From Streptomyces galbus (GTDB lineage: Bacteria; Actinomycetota; Actinomycetes; Streptomycetales; Streptomycetaceae): a stretch of 64,000 nucleotides of DNA. The stretch spans positions 1 to 64,000 of the forward strand of contig NZ_SZPR01000001.1 in the NCBI RefSeq assembly GCF_005280195.1. Reading direction: 5' to 3'. The position numbers and the translations under genes were made by a program. The notes below the pieces were generated by a model. That model ran no database searches and was not told where the DNA came from. It was given only the letters and a program-made list of their open reading frames with translations. Below, piece by piece: positions 55,483 to 63,928 of this stretch; the stretch's first letter is position 1; each line of letters begins with the position of its first letter.

Positions 55483-56840
55483 CGCGCGACGGCCTCCGGG
55501 TCACCCTGGGCCCCGGTGACCGGCCGCCCGGCGGCGGCCGGCGCGGGCGGGCCGTCCGGCTCGGCCAGCGCCCACCAGGCGACGAGCCCCAGGCAGACGG
55601 CGGTCAGCACGGTCGAGGGGCCGCCGATGTCGGCGTACACGAAGTCGGTGAGCTGCCACAGGAGCAGCCCGCAGGCGACCAGCGCGCAGTCGCGGCCCGG
55701 CGCGCGGGAGCGGTGCGCGCGGCGCAGCCGGCCGAGCGCGCACACCAGCAGGGCCAGCCAGCCGCCCGCGAGGGCCAGCAGCCCGACCAGGCCCTGCTCG
55801 CCGAGCACGAGCAGGTACATGTTGTGCGGGGACAGCAGCGGCTGCCGTACGAAGCCGGAGCCCGCGCCGTCGGTGTCGCTGCCCGAGGACAGGGCCAGCG
55901 AGGCGTGCGCGTCCCGGTGCTCGGGGAAGCCCTTCAGGCCGACGCCGGTCAGCGGGTGCTCGCGCCACATGCCGACCGCGGCCGCCCACATCGTGTACCG
56001 GTCGGTGACCGACTGGTCGGGGGTGTCGGTGACCTGGGTGATGCTGCTGATCCGCTCTTGCAGCATCGCCGAGCCGACGCCCAGCCCGCCGACCAGGACC
56101 ACGCCCAGCGCGGCCACCACCGCGGCCACGGTCAGCGCCCGCCGCAGCCCCGCCAGCACCAGTTGGGCCGAGCAGGCCACCGCGGTCGCGATCCAGGCGC
56201 CCCGGCTGAACGACACCGCCAGGGGCAGCAGCAGGGCGCCCGCACAGACGGTCGCGACCAGCCGCTGCCGTACGTCGGCGCGGCCGAGCGCCAGACCGAC
56301 CGCGCAGACCAGGCCGAACGACACGACCGTCGCCATCCCCATCACGTCCTGCGGCCCGAAGGTGCCGACCGCGCGCAGGTCCTCGCCCTGGTAGGAGGCG
56401 CCGGTGTGGGTGACGTACTGGTGCACGCCGACCGCGCCCTGCCAGCCGGCGAGCGCCACGAACGACCAGGCCAGCAGCCGGAAGTCGGAGCGGTCGCGGA
56501 CCAGCAGCAGCACGGCCGCGGGCACCAGCACGAAGACCTGCAGGTAGCGGCCGAGGCCGGCCAGGCCCTCGCCCGGCGAGGACGCGCCCAGCGCCGCCAG
56601 GGTCAGCCCGGCCACCGGAAGGCCCAGCACCACCGCGGCCCTGCGGGACAGCGGGCGCCTGCGCCGCCGCAGCAGCCGGACGGCGCAGTACAGCACGGCG
56701 AGCGCGGAGAGCGCGTCCGCCGGGCCCGCGCCGCCCTCGCCGCCGGGGGTGACGGGCAGCGCGACCAGCGCGATCACGGCCACCACGGGCAGCACCGGCG
56801 GCCAGGGCCGGGGCGACTTCAGCGGCAGGGCGAGGGCCAT
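55479..56840 (-). CDS. O-antigen ligase / Wzy-type polymerase
   Basis: 453 aa, about 12 spans, with the Wzy_C-like extracytoplasmic loop MWREHPLTGVGLKGFPEH and SPHNMYLLVLGEQGLVGLLAL. It likely polymerises or transfers the repeat unit outside the membrane. The ATG at 56840 lies 5 nt after the sugar-transferase stop. Confidence 0.9.
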   Translation of the reverse strand: MALALPLKSPRPWPPVLPVVAVIALVALPVTPGGEGGAGPADALSALAVLYCAVRLLRRRRRPLSRRAAVVLGLPVAGLTLAALGASSPGEGLAGLGRYLQVFVLVPAAVLLLVRDRSDFRLLAWSFVALAGWQGAVGVHQYVTHTGASYQGEDLRAVGTFGPQDVMGMATVVSFGLVCAVGLALGRADVRQRLVATVCAGALLLPLAVSFSRGAWIATAVACSAQLVLAGLRRALTVAAVVAALGVVLVGGLGVGSAMLQERISSITQVTDTPDQSVTDRYTMWAAAVGMWREHPLTGVGLKGFPEHRDAHASLALSSGSDTDGAGSGFVRQPLLSPHNMYLLVLGEQGLVGLLALAGGWLALLVCALGRLRRAHRSRAPGRDCALVACGLLLWQLTDFVYADIGGPSTVLTAVCLGLVAWWALAEPDGPPAPAAAGRPVTGAQGDPEAVAR

Positions 56841-56845
56841 CGGTG

Positions 56846-58264
56846 TCAGCTCCCGGTCGGCCGCACCAGGGCGGCCGCGGTGCGCAGCAGGATGCAGACG
56901 TCCTGCCACAGCGACCAGTTGTCGATGTAGGCGTTGTCGAACCGGGCCCGGTCCTCGATCGAGGTGTCGCCGCGCAGCCCGTGGATCTGGGCCAGCCCGG
57001 TGATGCCGGTGCGCATCCGGTGGCGGGCCGCGTAGCCGGGGTAGGTCTGGCTGAACTGAGCCACGAAGTAAGGCCGTTCGGGGCGGGGCCCGACCAGGCT
57101 CATGTCGCCCCGCAGCACGTTCCAGAGCTGGAGCAGCTCGTCGAGCGAGGTCTGGCGCAGGAAGCGGCAGAAGGGGCTCATCCGCTGCTCGCCGGCCACG
57201 CTCCAGCGGGTCGCCGACTCGTGCTCGTCGACCGGGCGGTGGGTGCGGAACTTCAGCAGCGTGAACGGGCGCCCGTCCCTGCCGATCCGCTCCTGCCGGA
57301 ACACCACCCCCGGCCCGTCGGTGAGCCGCAGCACCACCGCGCACACCAGCAGCAGCGGGCTGACCGCCAGCAGCAGGGTCCCGGACACGGCGACGTCCAG
57401 CAGCCGCTTGCCGACGCCGTCCCGCGCGCGCGGGCCGAGGTCCAGCCGGCGGCGGGAGAACCCGGCGAGCCGGTCGCGGCCGGCGTACGAGGGGCTGTCC
57501 GCGTCGACCTCCCACACCGTGCAGCCCGACTCGGCGAGCGCCCGCAGCAGCGGGGCCTGCGCGGTGCGCGCGGACGGATGCACGCACAGCACCTCGCGCA
57601 CCGCGTTCTGGATGAGCGCCCGCTGCACCTCCTCGCCCGTCGTCAGCACGGGCAGCCCGCCGCCGCCGTCCGGGTGCTCGGCGACGATGCCCACCGGCCG
57701 CACCCCGCAGCGCGGGTGGCGCAGCACCGCCGCGGCGACCCGCTGGGCGGTGGCGGCGGGGCCGACGACGAGCGCCGCGCGGGGACGGCGCAGCAGGGCC
57801 CGGCGGCGGACCGAGTGGACCAGGGAGCGGCCCGCGAGGGCCGCCACCGCCTGCGCGGCGCAGCCCAGCAGCAGGGTGCGCGCGGACAGGGCGTGCGCCG
57901 GGGCGCAGGCCGCGACGAGCGCGCCCAGCGCCAGCCAGGCCACCGCGATCCGGGCGCAGACGGTGGGCAGTTCGTCCAGCACCCCCGTGCCGGGCCGGGC
58001 GTGCCGCGACCGCAGCAGCAGGGTGGCCGCCAGGAGGGCTGCGACCAGGTCGGGGTGGCGCGGCGCCTCGGCGAGCGCGAGGGCACCGCCCGCGAGGGCG
58101 GCCGCGCCGTCGGCCGCCAGCAGCGGCAGCGGGGAGGCGGGGCGCGTCGAGGGGCGCCGGACCGGCAACCGGAGACCCGCGCCGGTCGCGCGCCGCGGGA
58201 TGACCGAGACGGACGCGTGCCCGGGCTGCGTGCCGGGGGAGGGGACGGTGCTTTCCGCAGTCAC
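56846..58264 (-). CDS. Polyprenyl-phosphate glycosylphosphotransferase (initiating sugar transferase)
   Basis: 472 aa. An N-terminal membrane region and Rossmann-like domain are followed by a C-terminal bacterial sugar transferase domain: KRLLDVAVSGTLLLAVSPLLL, RQERIGRDGRPFTLLKFRTH, TSLDELLQLWNVLRGDMSLVGPRPERP. It loads the first sugar phosphate onto undecaprenyl phosphate. The GTG start overlaps the GT4 stop (58261-58263), supporting 58264 over 58285. Confidence 0.92.
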   Translation of the reverse strand: MTAESTVPSPGTQPGHASVSVIPRRATGAGLRLPVRRPSTRPASPLPLLAADGAAALAGGALALAEAPRHPDLVAALLAATLLLRSRHARPGTGVLDELPTVCARIAVAWLALGALVAACAPAHALSARTLLLGCAAQAVAALAGRSLVHSVRRRALLRRPRAALVVGPAATAQRVAAAVLRHPRCGVRPVGIVAEHPDGGGGLPVLTTGEEVQRALIQNAVREVLCVHPSARTAQAPLLRALAESGCTVWEVDADSPSYAGRDRLAGFSRRRLDLGPRARDGVGKRLLDVAVSGTLLLAVSPLLLVCAVVLRLTDGPGVVFRQERIGRDGRPFTLLKFRTHRPVDEHESATRWSVAGEQRMSPFCRFLRQTSLDELLQLWNVLRGDMSLVGPRPERPYFVAQFSQTYPGYAARHRMRTGITGLAQIHGLRGDTSIEDRARFDNAYIDNWSLWQDVCILLRTAAALVRPTGS

Positions 58265-59520
58265 GAGGGGATGGACTCCCTGCACTCGGTGGGCACGTCG
58301 TGCGGGGCCGGCCCGGGACCGAGGAGGTCGCGGTACACCTCCGCGACCCGTTCGGCCGTGCGCCGCACGTCGTGCGTGGACAGGACGTAGGCGCGCCCCG
58401 TGGAACCGAGCGAGGCGCGCAGCGGCGCGTCGAGCAGCAGCTCGGCGACGGCCCCGGCCAGCGCCGCCGGCCGTTCGGGGGGCACCAGGCAGCGGGCGGC
58501 GAGGTGGGCGGGCAGGCTCTCGCGGGCGCCGTCCACGTCGGTCGCCACGACCGGCCGGCCGCAGGCCATCGCCTCCAGCGGGGCCAGCGCCATGCCCTCC
58601 CAGCGCGACGGCAGGACCACCAGGTCGGCGGCCTGGTACCAGGGCACGGGGTCGGCGACCGCCCCCGCGAACCGCACCGACCCGGGCGCCCGCGCGCGCA
58701 GCGCGTCACCGTCCGGTCCGTCGCCGACCAGGACCAGCCGGGCGTCGGCCACCCGGCGCACCACCTGCTCCCAGGCGTCGAGCAGCACGTCCTGGCCCTT
58801 CTGCCGGCACAGCCGCCCCAGGCACACCACCAGCGGGGCGTCCGGGTCGAGGTCCGGCAGCAGCGCCGCGCGCACGGCGGGGGACGGCGCGGGGCGGAAG
58901 CGGTCGGGGTCGACGCCGTTGGGGACGACCCGGCAGCGACCGCGGGAGGCGCCGCCGGTGCGGTCGGTACGGGCCGGTGTCCTGCCCGCGCGCGCCGTGA
59001 CGGCCGGCCCCTCGTCCACGGGCTCCACGCCGGCGATCCCGGCGCGCAGCCCGGTCGCGCGCTCCGCCTCGCTCACGCACACCAGCCGGTGGGTCCAGCG
59101 CGCCCCGTACCGCTCCCACGCCCGCGCGAGGGCCGCGGTGCTGCCGCCGACCGCCTCGAACGACCAGGCGTGCGGCTGGAACACGGTGGGGATCCGCCCG
59201 CGCACCACCAGCCGCCCGGCCAGCCCGGCCTTGGCGCTGTGCGCGTGCACCAGGTCGGGCCGCACCTCCCCGACCACGCGCGCGAGGCGGCGCACCTCGC
59301 CCCACAGGGAGGGACCCGGCGCCCGCGTCGCCTCCCACCGCCGCACGTCCGCGCCCAGGGACGCCAGGTCCCCGGCGAGCGGGCCGGCGGGACAGGCCAC
59401 CGCGACGCGCAGCCCGGCGGCGAGCTGCGCCCGCACCAGGTCCGTCACGACACGGGCGACCCCGCCGTCCACCGGCTGGGTCAGGTGCAGGACCCGGGGC
59501 CCGGGTACTGACTCGTGCAT
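58261..59520 (-). CDS. Glycosyltransferase family 4
   Basis: 419 aa. N-terminal VLHLTQPVDGGVARVVTDLVRAQLAAG and VHAHSAKAGLAGRL; C-terminal VPNGVDPDRFRP, LGRLCRQKGQDVLLDAW and PSRWEGMALAPLEAMACGRPVVATD. It acts with the second GT4 to build the repeat unit. The ATG at 59520 begins the compact part of the operon; a 28-residue Thr/Arg/Gly-rich insert lies mid-protein. Confidence 0.92.
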   Translation of the reverse strand: MHESVPGPRVLHLTQPVDGGVARVVTDLVRAQLAAGLRVAVACPAGPLAGDLASLGADVRRWEATRAPGPSLWGEVRRLARVVGEVRPDLVHAHSAKAGLAGRLVVRGRIPTVFQPHAWSFEAVGGSTAALARAWERYGARWTHRLVCVSEAERATGLRAGIAGVEPVDEGPAVTARAGRTPARTDRTGGASRGRCRVVPNGVDPDRFRPAPSPAVRAALLPDLDPDAPLVVCLGRLCRQKGQDVLLDAWEQVVRRVADARLVLVGDGPDGDALRARAPGSVRFAGAVADPVPWYQAADLVVLPSRWEGMALAPLEAMACGRPVVATDVDGARESLPAHLAARCLVPPERPAALAGAVAELLLDAPLRASLGSTGRAYVLSTHDVRRTAERVAEVYRDLLGPGPAPHDVPTECRESIPS

Positions 59521-59574
59521 GGCGCGTCTTCCTCGCTCAACGGTGGCGCTGGGGACGGGCGGAACCGCGCCTGG

Positions 59575-60672
59575 TCACTTCCGGGCGTCGACGGCGACGA
59601 AGAGTGCGCCGGCCCACGCCGCGTCCCGGTGGGCAACGAGCCGGAGCGCCGCCTGGTCACCGCCGCGCCGTGATCCGGGCCCGAGATCGAACACGTCCGA
59701 GTCGTAGCCGAGGGTGTGCGCGTACGCCGGGACACGCGCCGCCGGAGCCTCCCCCGGCTCGCTGATCGTGGAGTTCAGTACGTCGTCCCCGGGGTTGGCG
59801 GCGTCCGACAGGGGAGCCCGGTCCGGGTGACCGTTCGAGAACATGAGCGAATCTCCCGTGCGGCCGCGGTCGCCGTCGTACGCGACGAGCCCCACGCGCC
59901 CGCGCGCCCCCGCGGCGACGGGCCGCCCGTCCAGCCGGACCTGGAGGCCCTGCGCGAGCGTGTCGAAGCCGTCCCACAGGGCCAGGTGGCGCAGCGGCTC
60001 GGCGGGGTTCTCGTACGCCGCCACGAGCGTCCAGCCGCCCCACGCGCCCGCGGCCGAGCGGCCCTTGGCCACGTCGACCTGGGCGACCGTGTACAGGCCC
60101 GAGCCGCTGTCGCGGACCAGACCGGTGACGTCGGCGGAGGCCTGGAAGGCGTCGGCGCCGTCGTCGACGCGGTGGCCGACGACCGTGTCCGCGTGGACCG
60201 CCTTGTACCGCCCGCCCGGCTCGGCGACCAGCACCCGCCCGGCGTCGGCGGCCGGCTTCTGCTCGCCGACGCGCAGGTTGCCGCCCCAGTACAGCCGCGC
60301 GTACGTCACCCGGGAGCCGGGCGGCAGCCGGAGCTCGGCGCGGGAGGAGTTGTAGGTGTTCGGGTCGTCGTCGACATCGACGTAGAACATGTCGAAGTCG
60401 TCGTTCGCGCCCGCTCTTCCGTCCCGCACCTCGGCGCAGCCCGGCTCCGCCGTGCGGCAGCTGATCGCCGTGTTGGCCGCGCGGACGAACCCGCCGTGCT
60501 GGGTGGCCCGGTGGCGCTCGGTGAACGGCAGGCGCGGGGCCTCGGCCGCGGGCGGCGCGGGTGCGGGCGGCGGGGGAGCGGCGGCCCGGGCGCCGGTGGG
60601 GGCCCAGAGCGCGGCGAGGGCGAGCGCCCCCGCCGTCGCGCGGCGCAGCAGGGGACCGGGAAGGAGGCGCAT
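59575..60672 (-). CDS. Secreted DUF3344 protein
   Basis: 365 aa. A signal peptide (to about residue 31, GARAAA) is followed by a Pro/Ala linker and a beta-rich extracellular domain (YNSSRAELRLPPGSRVTYARLYWGG, VDVAKGRSAAGAWGGWTLVAAYENP) that I recognise as DUF3344. Such proteins are secreted, with no known activity. The start at 60672 is chosen for the signal peptide. It lies 54 nt upstream of the GT4 gene and may be the first gene of the polysaccharide operon. Confidence 0.82.
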   Translation of the reverse strand: MRLLPGPLLRRATAGALALAALWAPTGARAAAPPPPAPAPPAAEAPRLPFTERHRATQHGGFVRAANTAISCRTAEPGCAEVRDGRAGANDDFDMFYVDVDDDPNTYNSSRAELRLPPGSRVTYARLYWGGNLRVGEQKPAADAGRVLVAEPGGRYKAVHADTVVGHRVDDGADAFQASADVTGLVRDSGSGLYTVAQVDVAKGRSAAGAWGGWTLVAAYENPAEPLRHLALWDGFDTLAQGLQVRLDGRPVAAGARGRVGLVAYDGDRGRTGDSLMFSNGHPDRAPLSDAANPGDDVLNSTISEPGEAPAARVPAYAHTLGYDSDVFDLGPGSRRGGDQAALRLVAHRDAAWAGALFVAVDARK

Positions 60673-61016
60673 GACCGGCGATGCCCTTTCGGAAGAAGCC
60701 CCCGCGCAGTGCGACCGCAGCCCGCGGGGTGGGTCCCGCCGGCTCACAGGGGTGCGTCGGATCGGCCGCAACTCTAGCCCTTGTCCTGATTAATCCTGCT
60801 ATGCCAGACATGTGTGTCGGGACGGTGTGCCCGGCGTGCGCGACGTGTGCGCAGCAGGCCGGGCGGTGCGGGGGAGCGCGTGACGGAAGGGCAACCCCCG
60901 GGACGGCGCATCACCCCTTTGGCGGCACAACTCCCGGCGCGTCCACGCGTTGACACAGCGCCGGGCATCCCCGCCCGGGTGTTCGTCTGTGTCAAAACCC
61001 CAAGGAGCACCTCTCC
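60673..61016. promoter_or_regulatory. Divergent promoter region with nested hairpin ahead of a chaplin
   Basis: TTGACACAG (60950-60958) pairs perfectly with CTGTGTCAA (60987-60995), and inside it CCGGGC (60961-60966) pairs with GCCCGG (60973-60978). The structure ends 6 nt before AAGGAG of the chaplin and contains a TTGACA -35-like box. The rest of the 344-nt spacer (around 60780-60810) has lower GC, probably the promoter of the polysaccharide operon. Confidence 0.6.
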
Positions 61017-61256
61017 ATGTCGCGTATCGCGAAGGGCCTGGTCCTGACCTCTGTTGCCGCCGCGGCCGTCGCCGGCGCCTCCGGCATCGCCGCCGCCGAT
61101 GCGGGCGCGGGCGCTGTGGCCGCCAACTCCCCGGGCGTCCTGTCCGGCAACGCCATCCAGGTTCCGATCCACATCCCGGTGAACGTCTGTGGCAACACCA
61201 TCGACATCATCGGTCTGCTGAACCCGGCGTTCGGCAACACCTGCGTCAACGACTGA
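61017..61256 (+). CDS. Short chaplin (ChpE/F/H type)
   Basis: 79 aa. The signal peptide ends near AAA (residue 27). The chaplin domain has NSPGVLSGNAIQVPIHIPV, Cys58, IIGLLNPAFGNTC and Cys76. AAGGAG lies 9 nt ahead of the ATG. It is transcribed alone and followed by a strong terminator. The last 14 residues match those of the ChpD-like protein closely, suggesting paralogy. Confidence 0.93.
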   Translation: MSRIAKGLVLTSVAAAAVAGASGIAAADAGAGAVAANSPGVLSGNAIQVPIHIPVNVCGNTIDIIGLLNPAFGNTCVND

Positions 61257-61280
61257 CGCCAGTCACGACACGTTCGTGGT

Positions 61281-61317
61281 CGAGCGGCCGCCCTTCCGCC
61301 AGGAGGGCGGCCGCTCG
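61281..61317 (+). terminator. Terminator after chaplin
   Basis: CGAGCGGCCGCCCT (61281-61294) pairs perfectly with AGGGCGGCCGCTCG (61304-61317), 9-nt loop. Confidence 0.85.
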
Positions 61318-61535
61318 CGTGTGCGGGGGCAGTCCGGCATCCGCGGCGAGCGGCGGGCCGCGGCCGCTGCCCCGAACGGGGGTGCGGCCGGCGGCCCCGG
61401 GTGACGGGTCGCACCCCCGCGCCACCAGCGGTGATACACCCGGACGGCGGTCACTGACCGTATGCGCCGGTTGCGAAGGGTGACCACCCCTTCCACGGTG
61501 GGCTCAGGCCCTGCCCACCTGCGAAAGGAACCCCC

Positions 61536-62405
61536 ATGCGTCGCCTGCCCGTCCGGCACATCGCGTCCACCGCACTCTGCGCCGCCCTCGTCATCGGGGT
61601 CGCCGGCCCGGCCGCCGCCGCCGTCGACACGGCCCGCGGGCACGCCCACGCGGCGTCCCACGCGCCCGTGCCCGGCGCGGACAAACTGCTCGCCCAGGTC
61701 AAGAGCCTCGGCGACCTCGGCACCGTGCTCACCCCGGTCACCGACCTGCTCGCGGAGGCCCTGAAGTCCGACAACGGCCAGCTCACCTCCGCCCAGGCGA
61801 ACAAGCTCGGCGACGCCATCAAGGACGTGATCGCCCGGATCACGGCGACGAACGCGGCCGCGTCGGCCACCTCGTCCACGCCGTCGGCGCCGTCGGCGGA
61901 TGCGTCGTCGTCCACGGCTTCGTCGTCGTCCACGGCGGGCGACCCGCCGTACACCACCCTGCCGTTCCCGCTCGGCAAGAACGGTCACGAGCGCGCGGCC
62001 GCCCACGGCAAGAGGGCCACCGACCTCACCGACGAGGCCCTCGCCGACCTGCAGAAGCAGATCGACTCCCTGCTGACGGCGGTCACCTCCGGCAACGTCA
62101 CCGACGTCCTCCCCGCGGCCACGGGCCTCATCTCCGGCCTGGTCAACCTGCTCACCGCGACGCTCGTCGGCGGCGGGCTGCCGGCCGGGGACCTCACGGG
62201 ACTGCCGTCCCTGCCCGACCTGCCGACGGCCTCCGACACCACGGTCACCCCCGCCCTGCCCGCGTTCCCGGACATCCCCGCGCTGCCGGAGACGCCGGCC
62301 GTGCCGCAGACCCCCGCCGTCGCCCAGGTCCCCGCCGCTCCGCAGTCGCCGGCCGCGGCGGCCGCCGTGTCCCAGCCGGCCACACCGGCGGTACCCGCGA
62401 GCTAG
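61536..62405 (+). CDS. Secreted protein of unknown function (Ala/Ser/Pro-rich)
   Basis: 289 aa. Signal peptide to about residue 29 (GPAAAA). Two helical segments (LLAQVKSLGDLGTVLTPVTDLLAEAL; LADLQKQIDSLLTAVTSGNVTD) are joined by a Ser/Thr/Ala linker, and the C-terminal 60 residues are Pro/Ala-rich. There is no Cys, lipobox or sortase signal. I do not recognise the family. It lies in the chaplin neighbourhood and is probably a surface or matrix protein. gaaagga precedes the ATG. Confidence 0.75.
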   Translation: MRRLPVRHIASTALCAALVIGVAGPAAAAVDTARGHAHAASHAPVPGADKLLAQVKSLGDLGTVLTPVTDLLAEALKSDNGQLTSAQANKLGDAIKDVIARITATNAAASATSSTPSAPSADASSSTASSSSTAGDPPYTTLPFPLGKNGHERAAAHGKRATDLTDEALADLQKQIDSLLTAVTSGNVTDVLPAATGLISGLVNLLTATLVGGGLPAGDLTGLPSLPDLPTASDTTVTPALPAFPDIPALPETPAVPQTPAVAQVPAAPQSPAAAAAVSQPATPAVPAS

Positions 62406-62408
62406 GGC

Positions 62409-62428
62409 CCACGGGGAAAGCCCCGTGG
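62409..62428 (+). terminator. Terminator after secreted protein
   Basis: CCACGGGG (62409-62416) pairs with CCCCGTGG (62421-62428), 4-nt loop, just after the stop codon. Confidence 0.7.
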
Positions 62429-62620
62429 AAGTCGACCGGGGTGCAGAAATCTTCTGCGTACGGGGTTTCCGCCGCCGCGGGACATCGTTAGACAGGGCGT
62501 CAGACATTTCCCTGGCGACTTTCCTGGTGTCCCCGGTCCTTTTCCCGGTGATTCCCCGGTGACGGGGCGCGCCGTGGCGCCGGGCCGCCGTCGAGCCCAG
62601 TCGCCGACGAAAGGAACCCG

Positions 62621-62896
62621 ATGAAGTCCCTGAAGGCTGCCGCTGTCGTTGCCGGAACCGTCGCCCTCGCCGGCGCCGCCGCGCCCGCGTTCGCCTACGA
62701 CACCGCCGAGCTCACGCCGACCAGCCTGAACGGCGCCTGGAACACGCTCACCAAGGGCCCGATCGACGTGATGCCCCTGCGGCACCAGTCGGACGCGCTC
62801 GACACCGAGAACAAGGACTCCGCGCTCAGCACCGTCAATGGCGCGACCGACGCGCTCAACGCGCACAACCCGCTGCTGGGCGGGCTGCCGCTGTAA
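62621..62896 (+). CDS. Small secreted protein of unknown function
   Basis: 91 aa. Signal peptide MKSLKAAAVVAGTVALAGAAAPAFA (25 residues), very like those of the chaplins in style. The mature 66 residues (AYDTAELTPTSLNGAWNTL ... HNPLLGGLPL) have no Cys and no recognised domain. aaagga precedes the ATG. A 3-nt-loop terminator follows. Monocistronic. Confidence 0.78.
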   Translation: MKSLKAAAVVAGTVALAGAAAPAFAYDTAELTPTSLNGAWNTLTKGPIDVMPLRHQSDALDTENKDSALSTVNGATDALNAHNPLLGGLPL

Positions 62897-62920
62897 GGCG
62901 CAGCAGGTTTCCCCGTACGC

Positions 62921-62945
62921 AGGGCCGGTCCTCGGGACCGGCCCT
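62921..62945 (+). terminator. Terminator after small secreted protein
   Basis: AGGGCCGGTCC (62921-62931) pairs perfectly with GGACCGGCCCT (62935-62945), 3-nt loop. Confidence 0.85.
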
Positions 62946-63145
62946 CGGTCGGTCGGGGCGCATTTCCCCCGGGGCACCCCGGGGCCGTACGGAATCCGAT
63001 CGTGGGATTTCCACAGCAGCCGACGATCCGGACGATCGGAGCATTGGTGCGGCCGGGGGAATTGTGAACTGGTGACGTTTTCCTGCTCGTTACTCGCTAC
63101 GCACGCACACAGCCCGCTTGAACTCCGAAAGGGTCCGTACTCGAG

Positions 63146-63658
63146 ATGAAGTCGACCACCCGAGGAACCGTCGCCGCAGCGCTCATGGCGGCCGCGGCCG
63201 GTGCCGTCGCCGCGACCCCCGCCGCCGCGGTGGGCACGGTCCCCGTCCCCCTGCCGCTGGGCGGCGTCGAGAAGTCCCTCCACGTGGAACTGCCCGAGGT
63301 CACCGGCCAGGTGCCCGTGCCGAAGCCGGGCGCACCGGAGGGCCCCCGGTACGTGGAGGGCCGGCTCCTCCCGGCGGGGGTGGTGCCGCGGCTCCCCGTC
63401 AGCGGCGGGCTGCCGGGCCTGGACATGCGCGCCCCGGTGCCGCACGTCCTCGGTGACGACTTCGACCACGTCGGCGTCGACGCCCCCGCCTCCGACCTGC
63501 GCACCCTCGGCCCCGGCCTGGCCGTGGACGCGCCGCTCACCCCGCCCAACGCCGACGCCTTCGGGCTGCCCGACCTCAAGCTCCCGCAGGCCGGCGTGCT
63601 CACGCCGGTGCTGCAGGCGACGCCGGCGGCGGACCTGGGGATGAGCAGCGGGCTGTAG
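63146..63658 (+). CDS. Secreted protein of unknown function (Pro/Leu/Val-rich)
   Basis: 170 aa. Signal peptide to about residue 28 (TPAAA). The mature part is rich in Pro, Val, Leu and Gly (VPVPLPLGGVEKSLHVELPEV, GLPDLKLPQAGVLTPVL), with no Cys. No known family. It follows the other secreted genes with its own upstream spacer of 249 nt. It may be a hydrophobic surface protein. Confidence 0.75.
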   Translation: MKSTTRGTVAAALMAAAAGAVAATPAAAVGTVPVPLPLGGVEKSLHVELPEVTGQVPVPKPGAPEGPRYVEGRLLPAGVVPRLPVSGGLPGLDMRAPVPHVLGDDFDHVGVDAPASDLRTLGPGLAVDAPLTPPNADAFGLPDLKLPQAGVLTPVLQATPAADLGMSSGL

Positions 63659-63928
63659 GGGCGCCGCCGTCCCTCGACCCCGCTGCCACGCGGGTGCGCG
63701 TGCGTCCCCGTCCACCTCGCCACGCGAAGGCCCCCGTACGTCCCCGTCCACCTGTCCGCCCGTGCGGGCCCGGGCCTGCCCCCCCGGGCCCGTCGGCCTG
63801 TTCCGGCAGGGACGGACGGGGTGGCCCCGCTCCGGTCGGGCCGTTCGGGGGCCCGGCGGTGACCCGGGGGCCCGGTTCGCGGTTACCGCTGTGAACACCC
63901 GCAACCGGACCGGACGTAGGAGTGCAGC

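Noticed and set aside
43598..63907. Shared 16-mer gtgaacacccgcaacc upstream of rdlA and near 63892
   Set aside because: At this GC content a chance match in 64 kb is plausible, and only the rdlA copy has the matching -10 GTTGA.
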